A stretch of DNA of 64,000 nucleotides from Fibrobacterota bacterium (GTDB lineage Bacteria > Fibrobacterota > Chitinivibrionia > Chitinivibrionales > Chitinispirillaceae): contig JAEYNR010000084.1 of NCBI GenBank assembly GCA_023412475.1, positions 62,001 to 126,000 of the forward strand. Reading direction: 5' to 3'. This document shows, piece after piece, positions 8,299 to 17,307 of the stretch (position 1 is its first letter; each line of letters begins with the position of its first letter). The notes beneath the pieces were generated by a model that was given only the letters and a program-made list of their open reading frames with translations, was not told the DNA's origin and made no database searches. Made by a program: the position numbers and the translations under genes.

Positions 8299-10768
8299 GC
8301 AACCCAGAAAAAGCAAAAAATATGTGGTGATTCATGGCCATTTTTATCAACCACCCCGTGAAAACCCCTGGATAAATCTCATTGAGAAACAGCCATCGGC
8401 TGCACCTCATAATGACTGGAACGAACGGATCTACGACCAATGCTATAGGCCTAATGCCTATTCGAGGCTTCTGGATGGCAATGGGATGATTGTAGATATT
8501 TACAATAATTACCTTAACATGAGTTTCAATTTTGGTCCCACACTTTTTTCCTGGCTGGAAAAGCATCACCCAGCTACCGCCAAGCGGATTATCAGGGATG
8601 ATCAGGAGAGCTGTTTAAGACTTGAGGGGCATGGTAATGCTGTCGCTCAGGTTTACAATCATATTATAATGCCGCTCTCATCTAAGCGTGATCAGTTGAC
8701 TCAGATTCGCTGGGCCAAAATATTCTTTAAAAAACGCTTTGGAAGAGATCCTGAGGGGATCTGGTTGGGTGAGACTGCAATAAATGCGGTTACGGTTCAG
8801 TGCCTTATAGAAGAAAAGATTAAGTTTGTCATACTTGCACCTAGTCAGGTTGAGAGCTTTAGAGCCCTGGGCAGCAATGGCCAATGGACTGCTACTGCAC
8901 AGCAGGGGGTCGATACCAGAACAGCTTATAGGATTTATACAAAAGACCGAAACCCCAAAGTGTATCTGGATGCATTCTTTTTTGATGATGGGTTATCCAG
9001 AGAAATAAGTTTCGGTCAGCTTCTTACAGAGGCTCATATTCTGGGGAATCGGATCAGGTCCTGTTTTACGGAAAATTCTCAGACCGATCAGTTGGTTACT
9101 ATTGCTACGGATGGAGAAACATTTGGACATCATAAACCGTTTGGGGATATGTGCCTGGCTTATTTTTTTAAGAATGTGGCACCTGAACTGGATATTGTTC
9201 CGGTGAACTTTGGCTATTTTTTGGCCAAAAATCCTCCTCGTTATGAAGTGATTTTGAAAAATACCAACGGAGAGGGGACTGCCTGGAGCTGTGCGCATGG
9301 GGTTGGGCGCTGGGCCAGGGATTGTGGGTGCAAGACAGGGGGTGAAAGCTCCTGGAAACAGATGTGGCGTGCACCTTTAAGAGGTGCGCTGGAAAAACTA
9401 CAGAGAAAAATCGATGCCGAATATGAATTGGCTTTTTCCAGCTACGATGTGGATCCATGGATGATACGGGACAAATATATCGCTTTTGAAAACTGCTCCT
9501 GGAAAAAATTTCGATTGTTTCTGGAGAAACAGTGTGGCATACCTTCGTTAGATCAGCAGATGGTTTTGAGTTTCAAACGGTTGCTGGAAGCTCAGAAATA
9601 TTCTCTTTTTTCATATACCTCCTGCGGATGGTTTTTTTCTGATATAAGTGGGATTGAAACTGTGCAGAACCTGGCTTATGCATGCAGGGCATTACAATTG
9701 GGTATTCCAAAATCAAAGCACAGCCAGATTTTAGATGATTTTTTAAGAGATCTTGAGAGTGCCAAAAGTAATCTGCCTAACATCAACGGCCGTACTTTGG
9801 TTGAGCAGCATATAATGCCTTTTTTTGATCACGAGATGATTCTGGCATTCACAGCATCTATTCTTAAAACTCTGGGTATACAGAGGCTGTCTTCTTTTGA
9901 TGTTTACGATTATTCCGTTAAATTGCAGCTGATTTTGACCTCTCAGAGCGATTCTCCTGCATATAGTGGGTATATGGTGCAGTTGGAAAATGACTTTTCA
10001 GGAGAGGAGGGGGCTTGGGCTGTATTGGTTGCTTTGCGGAAAAATACCGATATCACCGGGTGGATAATTCCTGGAAATGAATTTGATCAGAGCTTTGTAG
10101 AGCAGCCTGAAGCCTGGATGGGACATAAAAGGACTAAGGTTTTCAGTTTGATGGATATTTTCCAGACCTCCCAGCACCAGATCACCAGTCATTTTCTTCA
10201 CAGAATCTCCAAAGACACCAATCAAAGGTTTGGTGTTTGGCGAAACAAGCATCTTAGGGAGTTGGACATTCTCTCCAGGCTCAACCAGCCTCTTCCATTG
10301 TATTGCACCGCTCCCCTTTCCTTTGTGTTTCAGGATCAGTGGGACAGTACAATAAAGAAGGTGGCTACGCCTGGCTTTGAGGATCAGCTTTTTTCGGATC
10401 TTCTGGAGATGTTCAGGACTATGAATCGTTTTCAGGTCAGTATCGATCTGAGTAATGGTGCTGAAGTGTTGGAAAAAATCCTTGTAAATGAGCTCGAGAC
10501 TCTGCAGGAAAACTTATCTGTCGAAAAATGTGACCGAATCCGTTATTTGCTGAATCTTGTAGACCGGTTCTGTATTCCTGTTTCCAAACATAAGCTCGAA
10601 GATATGTTTCATCCGGTTCTTAAAACCAACGTGCAGCAGTTGTATGATAAATTAATTGTGCTTGATGCTCAGAAAAAAGATATTGGTGAAACCAGGGATC
10701 TGTTTTTTAAACTGGTTAATTTTGCACGCAGGATGAATTTTAACACAGATAAATTTCGTCTCAGTTGA
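8285..10768 (+). CDS. GH57-like protein with DUF3536 domain
   Basis: About 827 aa. The N-terminal half is a glycoside hydrolase family 57-type (beta/alpha)7 domain: YVVIHGHFYQPPRENPW at the start, GIWLGETAIN (the region of the GH57 nucleophile), TIATDGETFGHHKPFG (region of the catalytic Asp), and WSCAHGVGRWARDCGCKTGG. The C-terminal half corresponds to DUF3536, usually fused to this domain. Family members act on alpha-glucans or are uncharacterised; no signal peptide, so a cytoplasmic role in glycogen or alpha-glucan metabolism is inferred. I prefer the ATG at 8285 (GGAAGG just upstream) over 8258, which lies deeper inside the preceding gene. Confidence 0.8.
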   Translation: MTGNKQPRKSKKYVVIHGHFYQPPRENPWINLIEKQPSAAPHNDWNERIYDQCYRPNAYSRLLDGNGMIVDIYNNYLNMSFNFGPTLFSWLEKHHPATAKRIIRDDQESCLRLEGHGNAVAQVYNHIIMPLSSKRDQLTQIRWAKIFFKKRFGRDPEGIWLGETAINAVTVQCLIEEKIKFVILAPSQVESFRALGSNGQWTATAQQGVDTRTAYRIYTKDRNPKVYLDAFFFDDGLSREISFGQLLTEAHILGNRIRSCFTENSQTDQLVTIATDGETFGHHKPFGDMCLAYFFKNVAPELDIVPVNFGYFLAKNPPRYEVILKNTNGEGTAWSCAHGVGRWARDCGCKTGGESSWKQMWRAPLRGALEKLQRKIDAEYELAFSSYDVDPWMIRDKYIAFENCSWKKFRLFLEKQCGIPSLDQQMVLSFKRLLEAQKYSLFSYTSCGWFFSDISGIETVQNLAYACRALQLGIPKSKHSQILDDFLRDLESAKSNLPNINGRTLVEQHIMPFFDHEMILAFTASILKTLGIQRLSSFDVYDYSVKLQLILTSQSDSPAYSGYMVQLENDFSGEEGAWAVLVALRKNTDITGWIIPGNEFDQSFVEQPEAWMGHKRTKVFSLMDIFQTSQHQITSHFLHRISKDTNQRFGVWRNKHLRELDILSRLNQPLPLYCTAPLSFVFQDQWDSTIKKVATPGFEDQLFSDLLEMFRTMNRFQVSIDLSNGAEVLEKILVNELETLQENLSVEKCDRIRYLLNLVDRFCIPVSKHKLEDMFHPVLKTNVQQLYDKLIVLDAQKKDIGETRDLFFKLVNFARRMNFNTDKFRLS

Positions 10769-10892
10769 TTCGTATTTTTTAACTCTGAAACTTCTTTAAT
10801 TTATTGGATTGCTTTCGCAGCCATCCTTAGATATATTTAGAGTATATTACTTGTCGCATGAAAATAACACATACTTTTGAGGTATAAATTTG

Positions 10893-11153
10893 ATGGCTGA
10901 AGGTTTATTGTTTTTTTATTTAATTCAGGTATTTATTCTGCTTTTAGGTATTTCGGTGGGCCATAGCGTGCTGCTTTTAAAGATACGTCATGAAGAGAAT
11001 CGTAAAAAGGAGCTGGAGCTTGCTCTTTTGGAGAAAAGGGAAGATATTTTACAACAGGGCAAAAAGATAGCTCATGATCTTGAAGAAGTTCTTTATAAGG
11101 CAAAAGTTCAACAGGAAATCGATGACATCATCAGAAAAAATGGGAACTCCTGA
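10893..11153 (+). CDS. Small membrane-anchored coiled-coil protein
   Basis: 86 aa: one N-terminal transmembrane helix (roughly residues 3-28, LLFFYLIQVFILLLGISVGH) followed by a charged helix likely to form a coiled coil (RHEENRKKELELALLEKRED). The ATG at 10893 has GAGG about 10 nt upstream. Family unknown; a cell-envelope or division-scaffold role would be guesswork. Confidence 0.5.
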   Translation: MAEGLLFFYLIQVFILLLGISVGHSVLLLKIRHEENRKKELELALLEKREDILQQGKKIAHDLEEVLYKAKVQQEIDDIIRKNGNS

Positions 11154-11308
11154 TTTTGTAGATCCGCTTCAATTCCGATACACTCAACCTTACTAAAAAT
11201 CAGCTATTTACTATAATTATGACGGACAAAAATGTAAGTCACAATTTTCCGCTTTTGAGTCCGAACTCTCCGGAAAATAACGCAGGTTTAAAAAAAATAA
11301 AAAATATG

Positions 11309-11337
11309 TTGACATCGTTATTAGAATTCATTATTAT
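11309..11337 (+). promoter_or_regulatory. Near-consensus sigma-70 promoter
   Basis: TTGACA at 11309-11314, a 17-bp spacer, then TATTAT at 11332-11337; a start of transcription near 11345 would leave a leader of about 50 nt before the 61-codon gene. This is the best-formed promoter seen in the window. Confidence 0.75.
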
Positions 11338-11394
11338 TTGATCTGCGATTTACAGTAACATACCGCCCTGGAAGCGGAAAGGAGGTGATAGCCA

Positions 11395-11580
11395 GTGATA
11401 CGCGATGAACAATTCGACGCCGATGAGATTCTACGCGATGTAGACGAAAGATATGTCGATGATGAATCTGATAAAGATGAGGACATGCGAGAGCTGAATT
11501 TTGGTAACATTCATGATGAGAATGCTAATTTCAGCGATATGGCTAGCGACCTGGATAATGCAGACGATCTCTGGGAATAA
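11395..11580 (+). CDS. Highly acidic 61-residue protein, probably strongly expressed
   Basis: Starts with GTG, preceded by AAAGGAGGTGAT (11378-11389), an almost complete complement of the 16S rRNA 3' end. The product has 16 Asp and 8 Glu among 61 residues and only five Lys/Arg, with no signal or membrane segment (MIRDEQFDADEILRDVDERY at the start, DNADDLWE at the end). A near-consensus promoter upstream and a hairpin terminator downstream make it a self-contained, monocistronic unit. I do not recognise a family; possibilities are an RNA-polymerase- or nucleic-acid-mimicking regulator or a cation-binding protein, but neither is shown. Confidence 0.7.
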   Translation: MIRDEQFDADEILRDVDERYVDDESDKDEDMRELNFGNIHDENANFSDMASDLDNADDLWE

Positions 11581-11628
11581 AAAACAGAAGATGAGTTGAC
11601 TGCCCATTTCCGGTTGTCTATTTCCAGG

Positions 11629-11660
11629 GGCGGACAGCATTTGTTCGCCTTTCATATTTT
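11629..11660 (+). terminator. Terminator of the acidic-protein gene
   Basis: GGCGGACA pairs with TGTTCGCC (one wobble) around a 5-nt loop, followed by TTTCATATTTTT. Confidence 0.65.
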
Positions 11661-11681
11661 TAAATTTACGGACATCGTTTA

Positions 11682-12413
11682 ATGAGCAACCATACTGTTT
11701 TTTTTGTCTCAGATGCACATTTCGGAATTTCTGTTGAAGGTGGGGAAAATAGAGAAAAGCATTTTGAAGATCTCTTAAATAATGCGCCCCAGAATCTGAC
11801 GGACATTTACATCATCGGAGACCTTTTTGATTTCTGGATAGAATACCGTTATGCTATCCGTTCCGATTACTTTTCCGTTCTTTGTTGCTTGAAAAGGCTT
11901 ATTGACCGTGGCGTTAAAGTCCACTATCTTGCCGGTAATCACGATTTCGCATTAGGTCCTTTCCTCAAAGAAAATATTGGAATCAATATTTACCACAACT
12001 CATTAGAAGTTCAAATCCAGGGGAAAAATGCATATCTGTTTCATGGTGATGGACTTATTAAGAGGGACATTGGTTATAGAATTTTAAAAAAAATTCTGCG
12101 AAATCCTCTTAACCAGCGCATCTATAAGCTTCTGCACCCGGACTTGGGAGTGACAATCGGTTCTTTTTTCTCTGGTTCAAGCAGAAAGTATCTCCGCAAA
12201 ACTCTCTCCGAATCTTTCATCAAAGAATACAGGGAACATGCCAGAAAGTATCTGGAGACCGGAAAAGACTTGGTGGTATTTGCCCATACTCACCATGGGG
12301 AATTATGCCGATTCGATTCCGGGGTCTACCTGAATACCGGTTCCTGGTTGATTAATTACAATTATGCATCTATGACTGATGGTGAAGTTACTCTGAGAAA
12401 ATTTGAGATATAA
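11682..12413 (+). CDS. lpxH: UDP-2,3-diacylglucosamine diphosphatase (LpxH-type)
   Basis: Calcineurin-like metallophosphoesterase of lipid A synthesis, hydrolysing UDP-2,3-diacylglucosamine to lipid X at the inner face of the inner membrane. The 243-aa protein carries the ordered metal-binding motifs FVSDAHFG, IIGDLFDFWIEY, LAGNHDF, LFHGDG and FAHTHHGE. Length and order agree with the LpxH/YbbF-like family. The family also contains broader metallophosphoesterases, so the substrate is inferred. Presence supports a Gram-negative envelope with lipid A. The ATG at 11682 has only a weak ribosome-binding site. Confidence 0.8.
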   Translation: MSNHTVFFVSDAHFGISVEGGENREKHFEDLLNNAPQNLTDIYIIGDLFDFWIEYRYAIRSDYFSVLCCLKRLIDRGVKVHYLAGNHDFALGPFLKENIGINIYHNSLEVQIQGKNAYLFHGDGLIKRDIGYRILKKILRNPLNQRIYKLLHPDLGVTIGSFFSGSSRKYLRKTLSESFIKEYREHARKYLETGKDLVVFAHTHHGELCRFDSGVYLNTGSWLINYNYASMTDGEVTLRKFEI

Positions 12414-12432
12414 GATTTCGGATTTTAGATTT

Positions 12433-12921
12433 CTAATTGACTTCAAAGTGTGGTTGCAGAGCATCATAGGTATCTTCGATAGCCTGTGAAATTACCTTGG
12501 TTCCTGCTATTACCGGCATAAAATTACTATCTCCGTTCCATCGGGGGACTATGTGCATATGAATATGCTGATCTATGCCTGCACCACTTACTCTTCCCAG
12601 ATTCATACCTATATTGAACCCCTCTGGGTTGAAGCTTTTTGAAAGGGCGTTTTTGCACAGGCAGATAAGAGACCAGAGCTCAGATACACTTTCTGGTTCT
12701 AAAGAGAGAATATCTGAAGTGTGCTGATAGGGAACGACCATCATATGACCGTTATTGTAAGGGAAAAGGTTCATTATTACAAAGCAGGTGGTGCCTCTGT
12801 AGAGGATAAGATTTTTACGATCATCTGATTCTGTGGGCTTATTGCAGAAGATACAGCCATCATCTTCTTTATCAACATTTTGTATGTACTGCATCCGCCA
12901 GGGTGCCCATAAACGATCCAT
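12433..12921 (-). CDS. HIT-family nucleotide hydrolase/phosphorylase
   Basis: 162-aa histidine-triad protein. It has a zinc-type CIFCNKP motif near residue 27 and the triad HIHMHIVPRW near residue 134, an arrangement of the branch that includes bacterial Ap4A phosphorylases and related hydrolases. MDRLWAPWRMQYI is the characteristic N-terminus of that branch. I place the start at 12921 rather than 12933 because GGAG lies 6 nt before the second ATG. Convergent with lpxH, separated by 19 bp. Confidence 0.82.
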   Translation of the reverse strand: MDRLWAPWRMQYIQNVDKEDDGCIFCNKPTESDDRKNLILYRGTTCFVIMNLFPYNNGHMMVVPYQHTSDILSLEPESVSELWSLICLCKNALSKSFNPEGFNIGMNLGRVSGAGIDQHIHMHIVPRWNGDSNFMPVIAGTKVISQAIEDTYDALQPHFEVN

Positions 12922-13033
12922 TGTGTTCTCCATTAAGAAAATGTCTTAAAAGTTGCATTCGATACTACAAAATACATCGCAGCACCCATTTTGTGCGTGG
13001 GTAATAATGAACAGTAAGCGGGGGGAGGGGCAG

Positions 13034-13969
13034 CTAAAGTGAAAGACTGATCCCGGTATTAAGAAGGAACCCTAACCCACCCAGATCAGTATTCTTGTCC
13101 ACATTATCAAAGGGGATCATAAGCTTGCCATCAAAGTAGAATCCAATTGGAATTACAGGCAACTTAACCATGGTTCCGGCAACGATGTGGCATCCCCAGT
13201 GTGGAATCATCAGGCTGCGGGTGATTTTTTTCATTATCTTTTTGGTGAGTTGATCGTTCTCGAAGACATCTCCTGATAAAAAACTTAGCGGCTTAACGCC
13301 TTGAATAGCCTCGCCAAGTGCTTCCTCGATGAGTTCTTTGTTTAAAACAGGGGTAGCAAAGTGAAGGCTGGGGCCTGCACCTGCATAGATCTTGAGGATT
13401 TTTGCAGGAGCTTCAAACAGATTTTTCCTTATGGTCAGGTCAAAATGAAGTTTCATGAATGGAGTGTTTTTCAACCCCAGAAACTGCATGTTGAATTTTT
13501 CGAGTGAGAGCGGAAGCGTGTCATAGCCCACATCGAAAAGACTGTCCGGGTGATCGATATTGTCGGGATTAATATTCTGACGATAAGACATGGAGACTGG
13601 ATAGATAAGTGAGCTTTTATACTCCCAGACCCCAAAATTGGTGGAAATCTCAATGGCATCCAACACAGGAATTATGTCTATAAAAATCTTTGCACCGAAA
13701 TTGAAAGGCTTTTTGCTCCAGCTTTTTTGATCCATATAGATCGGCAGGTTGGAACCGCTGATTTTTTCCAACATCTCAGGTCTGGAGCCTAAAACTGAAG
13801 CTGTATCAATGGATAAATCCCCAAATGAGAGCTGTTTTCCGGCAACGTTATCCATGTCTAAAGAAAAATCGTTTCCCCAGTGAATCCCAAATCCGATAGT
13901 GGCAAATGCCTGGATTGGAAGTGTCAGGAAAAGAGCAGCAACAGACAGAAGTGTTCGTGAAATTGACAT
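13034..13969 (-). CDS. Exported protein of unknown function, probable outer-membrane barrel
   Basis: 311 aa with a clear signal peptide (MSISRTLLSVAALFLTLPIQ then AFA) and a body with alternating short hydrophobic strands (FGAKIFIDIIPVLDAIEIST; LKIYAGAGPSLHFAT; LPVIPIGFYFDGKLMIPF; LGGLGFLLNTGISLSL), as in small outer-membrane barrels. The ATG at 13969 follows GGGAGAG by 5 nt; the longer frame to 14062 would read into a palindromic repeat element and is rejected. Family unknown. Confidence 0.6.
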   Translation of the reverse strand: MSISRTLLSVAALFLTLPIQAFATIGFGIHWGNDFSLDMDNVAGKQLSFGDLSIDTASVLGSRPEMLEKISGSNLPIYMDQKSWSKKPFNFGAKIFIDIIPVLDAIEISTNFGVWEYKSSLIYPVSMSYRQNINPDNIDHPDSLFDVGYDTLPLSLEKFNMQFLGLKNTPFMKLHFDLTIRKNLFEAPAKILKIYAGAGPSLHFATPVLNKELIEEALGEAIQGVKPLSFLSGDVFENDQLTKKIMKKITRSLMIPHWGCHIVAGTMVKLPVIPIGFYFDGKLMIPFDNVDKNTDLGGLGFLLNTGISLSL

Positions 13970-14019
13970 AAGCTCTCCCGGGTATAGGCCTTTTAACTGG
14001 TGGTTTAAAATCAGTTTAT

Positions 14020-14090
14020 ACCTAATTCGGTCGATTGTTTGTCGTGGATCGAAGCGAGCCACGTCAAAAGAATCGTACGATTTAGTAGGT
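14020..14090. mobile_element. 71-bp palindromic repeat (MITE-like), copy 1
   Basis: Nearly the entire element is an imperfect palindrome. The left end is ACCTAATTCGGTCGATTG; the right end, read on the minus strand, is ACCTACTAAATCGTACGATT. The centre is CGTGG/CCACG around ATCGAAGCGAG. Related ends and centre recur at 61050-61214, including the words CGATTCTTTTGACG and CTCGCTTCGATCC, so this is a dispersed element with no coding capacity. Confidence 0.65.
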
Positions 14091-14376
14091 TATAATTAAT
14101 TATACAAAAACGGAACCTTTAAAACCTGCATTTTTTGATAATTTACTCAAGGCCTTGGGAGCTTGCCCCAAAAACCTATCTATCTTTGACTGGAAAGTTA
14201 CCCGCTTTTTTAGTTCGCTACTCCGAAGATCCTGCGATGGAGAAAAAATATCAATAAAAAATTAAGTACCAAAGTTACACCCGAGTAAAAATTCACAAAG
14301 TTAATGAAATAGTAACATTAAGCATTAAAAAGCACATCTCATCGGTATTGCATTCCTTTTTAAATCTTTTCAGTGC

Positions 14377-14393
14377 GTTCCAGTCTCTGGAAC
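14377..14393. promoter_or_regulatory. Palindromic operator candidate, TIGR02147 gene
   Basis: GTTCCAGTCTCTGGAAC has perfect 7-bp arms and a 3-bp centre, followed by ACTTTT. It sits 138 bp before the TIGR02147 start codon. A closely similar site lies before the GH10 xylanase gene at 17141. Confidence 0.5.
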
Positions 14394-14531
14394 ACTTTTA
14401 TCCTGTTTTGCAGCAGATTTGCGCAACTGAATCAAAGTAGCACTATATTATAAATTTAACAGAACCTCGCAGCCTGATGGTTTAGGTATCAGAGGTGCGT
14501 CAAAACTATTTTTACAAATATTCTGAAACGG

Positions 14532-15407
14532 ATGGGTAAAAAAGTGGCTCGTTCAAAAACTTCAATAAGAATTTTCGATTATACTGATTATCGAATTTAT
14601 CTTGGTGATTATTACAGAGAACAAAAAGAACTTAATTCCTTCTTCTCATTCAGATATTTCGCAAATAAGGCTAAGATAAGGTCTATTGGTCTTTATAAAG
14701 ATGTTATCGATGGGAAACAGTCGCTTTCACGACGTGCGATCTCTAAATTTTCCGAGGCAATCGGACACACAAAACATGAAGCAGAGTATTTTGAAGCGAT
14801 GGTTTTTTACTCAGATGCAGATACGGTCAAAGAGCGTAAATTTTATCTCGAACGGATGATGGCGTGTCACGAGTCAAAAGCGCACGTTATGGAAGAATCA
14901 CGTTATGAATACTATTCAAAATGGTATTATAGTGCTATACGGGCACTATTGTCGTTTTATTCATTCGATGGTACCGATTACCGCTCACTTGCGGATTTGC
15001 TCACTCCTGCAGTCACCACCGAAGATGCGCAAAAGGCTATCGAAGTACTAGAGCGGCTTGGAATGATTCGTAAAAAGGAGAACGGGTTCTTTGAACCGTG
15101 TGATCAGATCATAACTACTGGTACTTTGAATAATAATCGTCAGGTTCAGAAAACCAACATAATCAATTTTCAAAAAGACTTTTTATCACTCGCTTCCGAA
15201 GCTTATGAACGCTTTGCGGACAACCAACTCGACATGTCTACAATAACACTAAGTATTTCGAAAAAAACTAAAGACTTAATCAAGGAAGAGGCGGCAGTAT
15301 TCCGGAAAAAAGTCCTCAGTCTGGCAGAAAAAGATATTAACCCTGAATGCCTCTACCAGCTTAATTGTCAAATATTTCCTCTGACTGATCCCGGAAAGAA
15401 CAGGTAA
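14532..15407 (+). CDS. TIGR02147-family protein (putative transcriptional regulator)
   Basis: 291 aa. N-terminal IRIFDYTDYRIYLGDYY, then FSFRYFANKAKIRSIGLYKD and a helix-turn-helix-like segment (VIDGKQSLSRRAISKFSEAI), then the family core WYYSAIRALLSFY and the C-terminal stretch ITLSISKKTKDLIKEEAA. This family is known chiefly from Fibrobacter as paralogues of unproved function; the fold suggests a DNA-binding regulator. The next gene, a lipoprotein, starts 3 bp after its stop, so the pair is one transcription unit. A palindrome at 14377 may be its own operator. The start at 14532 lacks a strong ribosome-binding site. Confidence 0.85.
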   Translation: MGKKVARSKTSIRIFDYTDYRIYLGDYYREQKELNSFFSFRYFANKAKIRSIGLYKDVIDGKQSLSRRAISKFSEAIGHTKHEAEYFEAMVFYSDADTVKERKFYLERMMACHESKAHVMEESRYEYYSKWYYSAIRALLSFYSFDGTDYRSLADLLTPAVTTEDAQKAIEVLERLGMIRKKENGFFEPCDQIITTGTLNNNRQVQKTNIINFQKDFLSLASEAYERFADNQLDMSTITLSISKKTKDLIKEEAAVFRKKVLSLAEKDINPECLYQLNCQIFPLTDPGKNR

Positions 15408-15410
15408 GAA

Positions 15411-17066
15411 ATGAAGATGGCAATCAAAGAAACTTTAACTATTACACTTTGTTGCTTTTTTATAGCTTTTTTAAAGTGCTCATCCCAGCAGATCACCGGA
15501 GTTGGTACGGGTTCTGAAACTGTTATTGGCCAAGTAGTACACCAGGATGGTAAACCAGCAGCAAAAACTGTAATTACATTGTATCCTTCCGATTATGATC
15601 CGGTTAATGATTCTGGATTTTTGTATGGAATTGATACAACCGATAGCAGTGGGAACTATTCAATATTACTGTCTTCGTCAAATATCGCCACATACACTTT
15701 GCATGCGGTTAATCTGTCCTTTAAAACCAGAACTATTGTTGCGGATATTGAGATTGCGGATGGTGAATCGACATTTGTTGATATGGCTGAGCTTCGCAAT
15801 ACCGGCAGCATCAAAGTTTTACTCACCGATAGTACTACTGATAAAAACGGGTATGTTTTTATTCCGGGCACCGTTTACCATTCATATGTCGAAAACGGAT
15901 GCGCAATAATCGATTCGGTACCAGCTCAAACTATCCAGAACGTTTATTATAAAAACAATGAGTCTGACAGTTTGCAGAGTCTTTCGGAAAACGTAAATGT
16001 CGAGTCTCAAATTACAACTATCATTGAAAATTCCAGGCAAATGTACTCCAGAAAGATCCTTCTCAATACTTCTCCCACTGGAGCTAGTATTTCCGCCATG
16101 GTTACAGATTTTCCTGTTCTCCTGCGTTTACGGGCTAATAATTTTGATTTCAGCAAAACAAAAGAGGATGGTAGCGATCTGAGATTTAAAAAACCGGACG
16201 GAAAAACATTGCCTTTTGAAATAGAAAATTGGGATATTAACAAGAGTGTAGCGGATATATGGATAAAGGTGGATACTGTTTATGGAAATGACAGCACACA
16301 GTATATAGCTGTGTACTGGGGCGATGCTGATGCAATTGGCAACTCAGATGGGGCTGCTGTATTTGATACTGCTGCAGGATATCAGGGTGTTTGGCATCTG
16401 GATGATAATGAAGAGCTTGTTATGGATGCCACAGCCAACCGGTATAATGGATTAAAACAGGGTACCCTGGCTATTACCGAAGGAAATGTTGGCTTTGGCC
16501 AGTCTTTCAATGGATCTGGAGATTATAGCGACATGGGGAATGTATGCAATACGGATATGTCCAGTTTCACAGTCTCTGCATGGATAAAAATGTCTGGTGG
16601 AAATAAGATACAAACGATCATGGCAAAAAGTAAAGGTGGCCTTCCAAATGCTGAGTATGGATGGCTTTTTCAGCTAGACCAGGATGGAGCATTGCAGATA
16701 TTTTTAGCAACAGATTCTGGCTCGTGGGGGAATACAGGGTCTTTTGTGTTATCTTCGAATGTGCATGTAACGGACTCCACCTGGCATCATGTGGCAGCAG
16801 TTATTGATAGAACAAATAATACCAATTGTCGGATTTATATTGATGGTAGCGATGTAAGTACACTTCCTTCGGGTGGTAATATCATTGATATTGGCAAGAT
16901 AATGAATTCTCTACCTTTGAGAATCGCATCGGATGCCGATGGCCAATGCCAATGGGAGGGGGCACTGGATGAATGCTGGATCTCATACAAGGCGCATTCA
17001 CCGGAATACATCAAGTTGTGTTTTAAGAATCAAAAAAATACTGATGAACTTGTAATAATCAAGTAA
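15411..17066 (+). CDS. Lipoprotein with Cna/regulatory-like, DUF2341 and LamG-like domains
   Basis: 551 aa. Lipoprotein-type signal ending FFIAFLKC, then a GVGTGSETVIGQV segment leading into a carboxypeptidase-regulatory-like beta domain (QVVHQDGKPAAKTVITLYPS). Residues about 210-310 match the DUF2341 pattern (SRKILLNTSPTG...FPVLLRL), and residues about 325-545 look like a LamG/concanavalin-type lectin fold (GYQGVWHLDDNEELVMDATA, SFTVSAWIKM, WHHVAAVIDR). This suggests a surface sugar-binding protein. It is the partner of the TIGR02147 gene, as another lipoprotein with a similar Gly-Thr-Gly segment is at 43397. Confidence 0.75.
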   Translation: MKMAIKETLTITLCCFFIAFLKCSSQQITGVGTGSETVIGQVVHQDGKPAAKTVITLYPSDYDPVNDSGFLYGIDTTDSSGNYSILLSSSNIATYTLHAVNLSFKTRTIVADIEIADGESTFVDMAELRNTGSIKVLLTDSTTDKNGYVFIPGTVYHSYVENGCAIIDSVPAQTIQNVYYKNNESDSLQSLSENVNVESQITTIIENSRQMYSRKILLNTSPTGASISAMVTDFPVLLRLRANNFDFSKTKEDGSDLRFKKPDGKTLPFEIENWDINKSVADIWIKVDTVYGNDSTQYIAVYWGDADAIGNSDGAAVFDTAAGYQGVWHLDDNEELVMDATANRYNGLKQGTLAITEGNVGFGQSFNGSGDYSDMGNVCNTDMSSFTVSAWIKMSGGNKIQTIMAKSKGGLPNAEYGWLFQLDQDGALQIFLATDSGSWGNTGSFVLSSNVHVTDSTWHHVAAVIDRTNNTNCRIYIDGSDVSTLPSGGNIIDIGKIMNSLPLRIASDADGQCQWEGALDECWISYKAHSPEYIKLCFKNQKNTDELVIIK

Positions 17067-17080
17067 TATGGTAAATGTAC

Positions 17081-17121
17081 GAAATAACATCAGTTCTCAT
17101 AAGCATAACTGATGTTATTTC
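17081..17121. terminator. Perfect 15-bp hairpin after the lipoprotein gene
   Basis: GAAATAACATCAGTT at 17081-17095 pairs perfectly with 17107-17121 around an 11-nt loop. It lies 15 bp after the stop codon and the descending arm ends in TTATTTC, so it is probably a terminator, though there is no long T-run. Confidence 0.5.
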
Positions 17122-17140
17122 CTGTTGTCATGCTTCCAAT

Positions 17141-17157
17141 GTTCCGGATCCTGGAAC
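17141..17157. promoter_or_regulatory. Palindromic operator candidate, GH10 gene
   Basis: GTTCCGGATCCTGGAAC followed by ACTTTT, 150 bp before the xylanase start. It matches the site at 14377 at GTTCC-G----CTGGAAC and in the flanking ACTTTT. Confidence 0.5.
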
Positions 17158-17307
17158 ACTTTTTTAACAGCCCTGCCCTAAATTCATGAAATCCTGTTTA
17201 CTACACTTTAGATTAAAGGAAAGAGTTTTCGTTTAACAGGCAATTTCGAACGGTTGATGGCCGTTGGAGAGATTTCAGACAAACAGAAATCAGGAGAGGG
17301 CAGCATT

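Noticed and set aside
13970..14062. N-terminal extension of the exported protein at 13034
   Set aside because: It reads into the palindromic repeat; the ATG at 13969 has a ribosome-binding site and begins a signal peptide.
14377..14420. Sigma-54 promoter at the GGAACACTTTT sequence
   Set aside because: The GG and GC elements are not 10 bp apart at either copy, and the TGGCAC...TTGCA pattern is not met.
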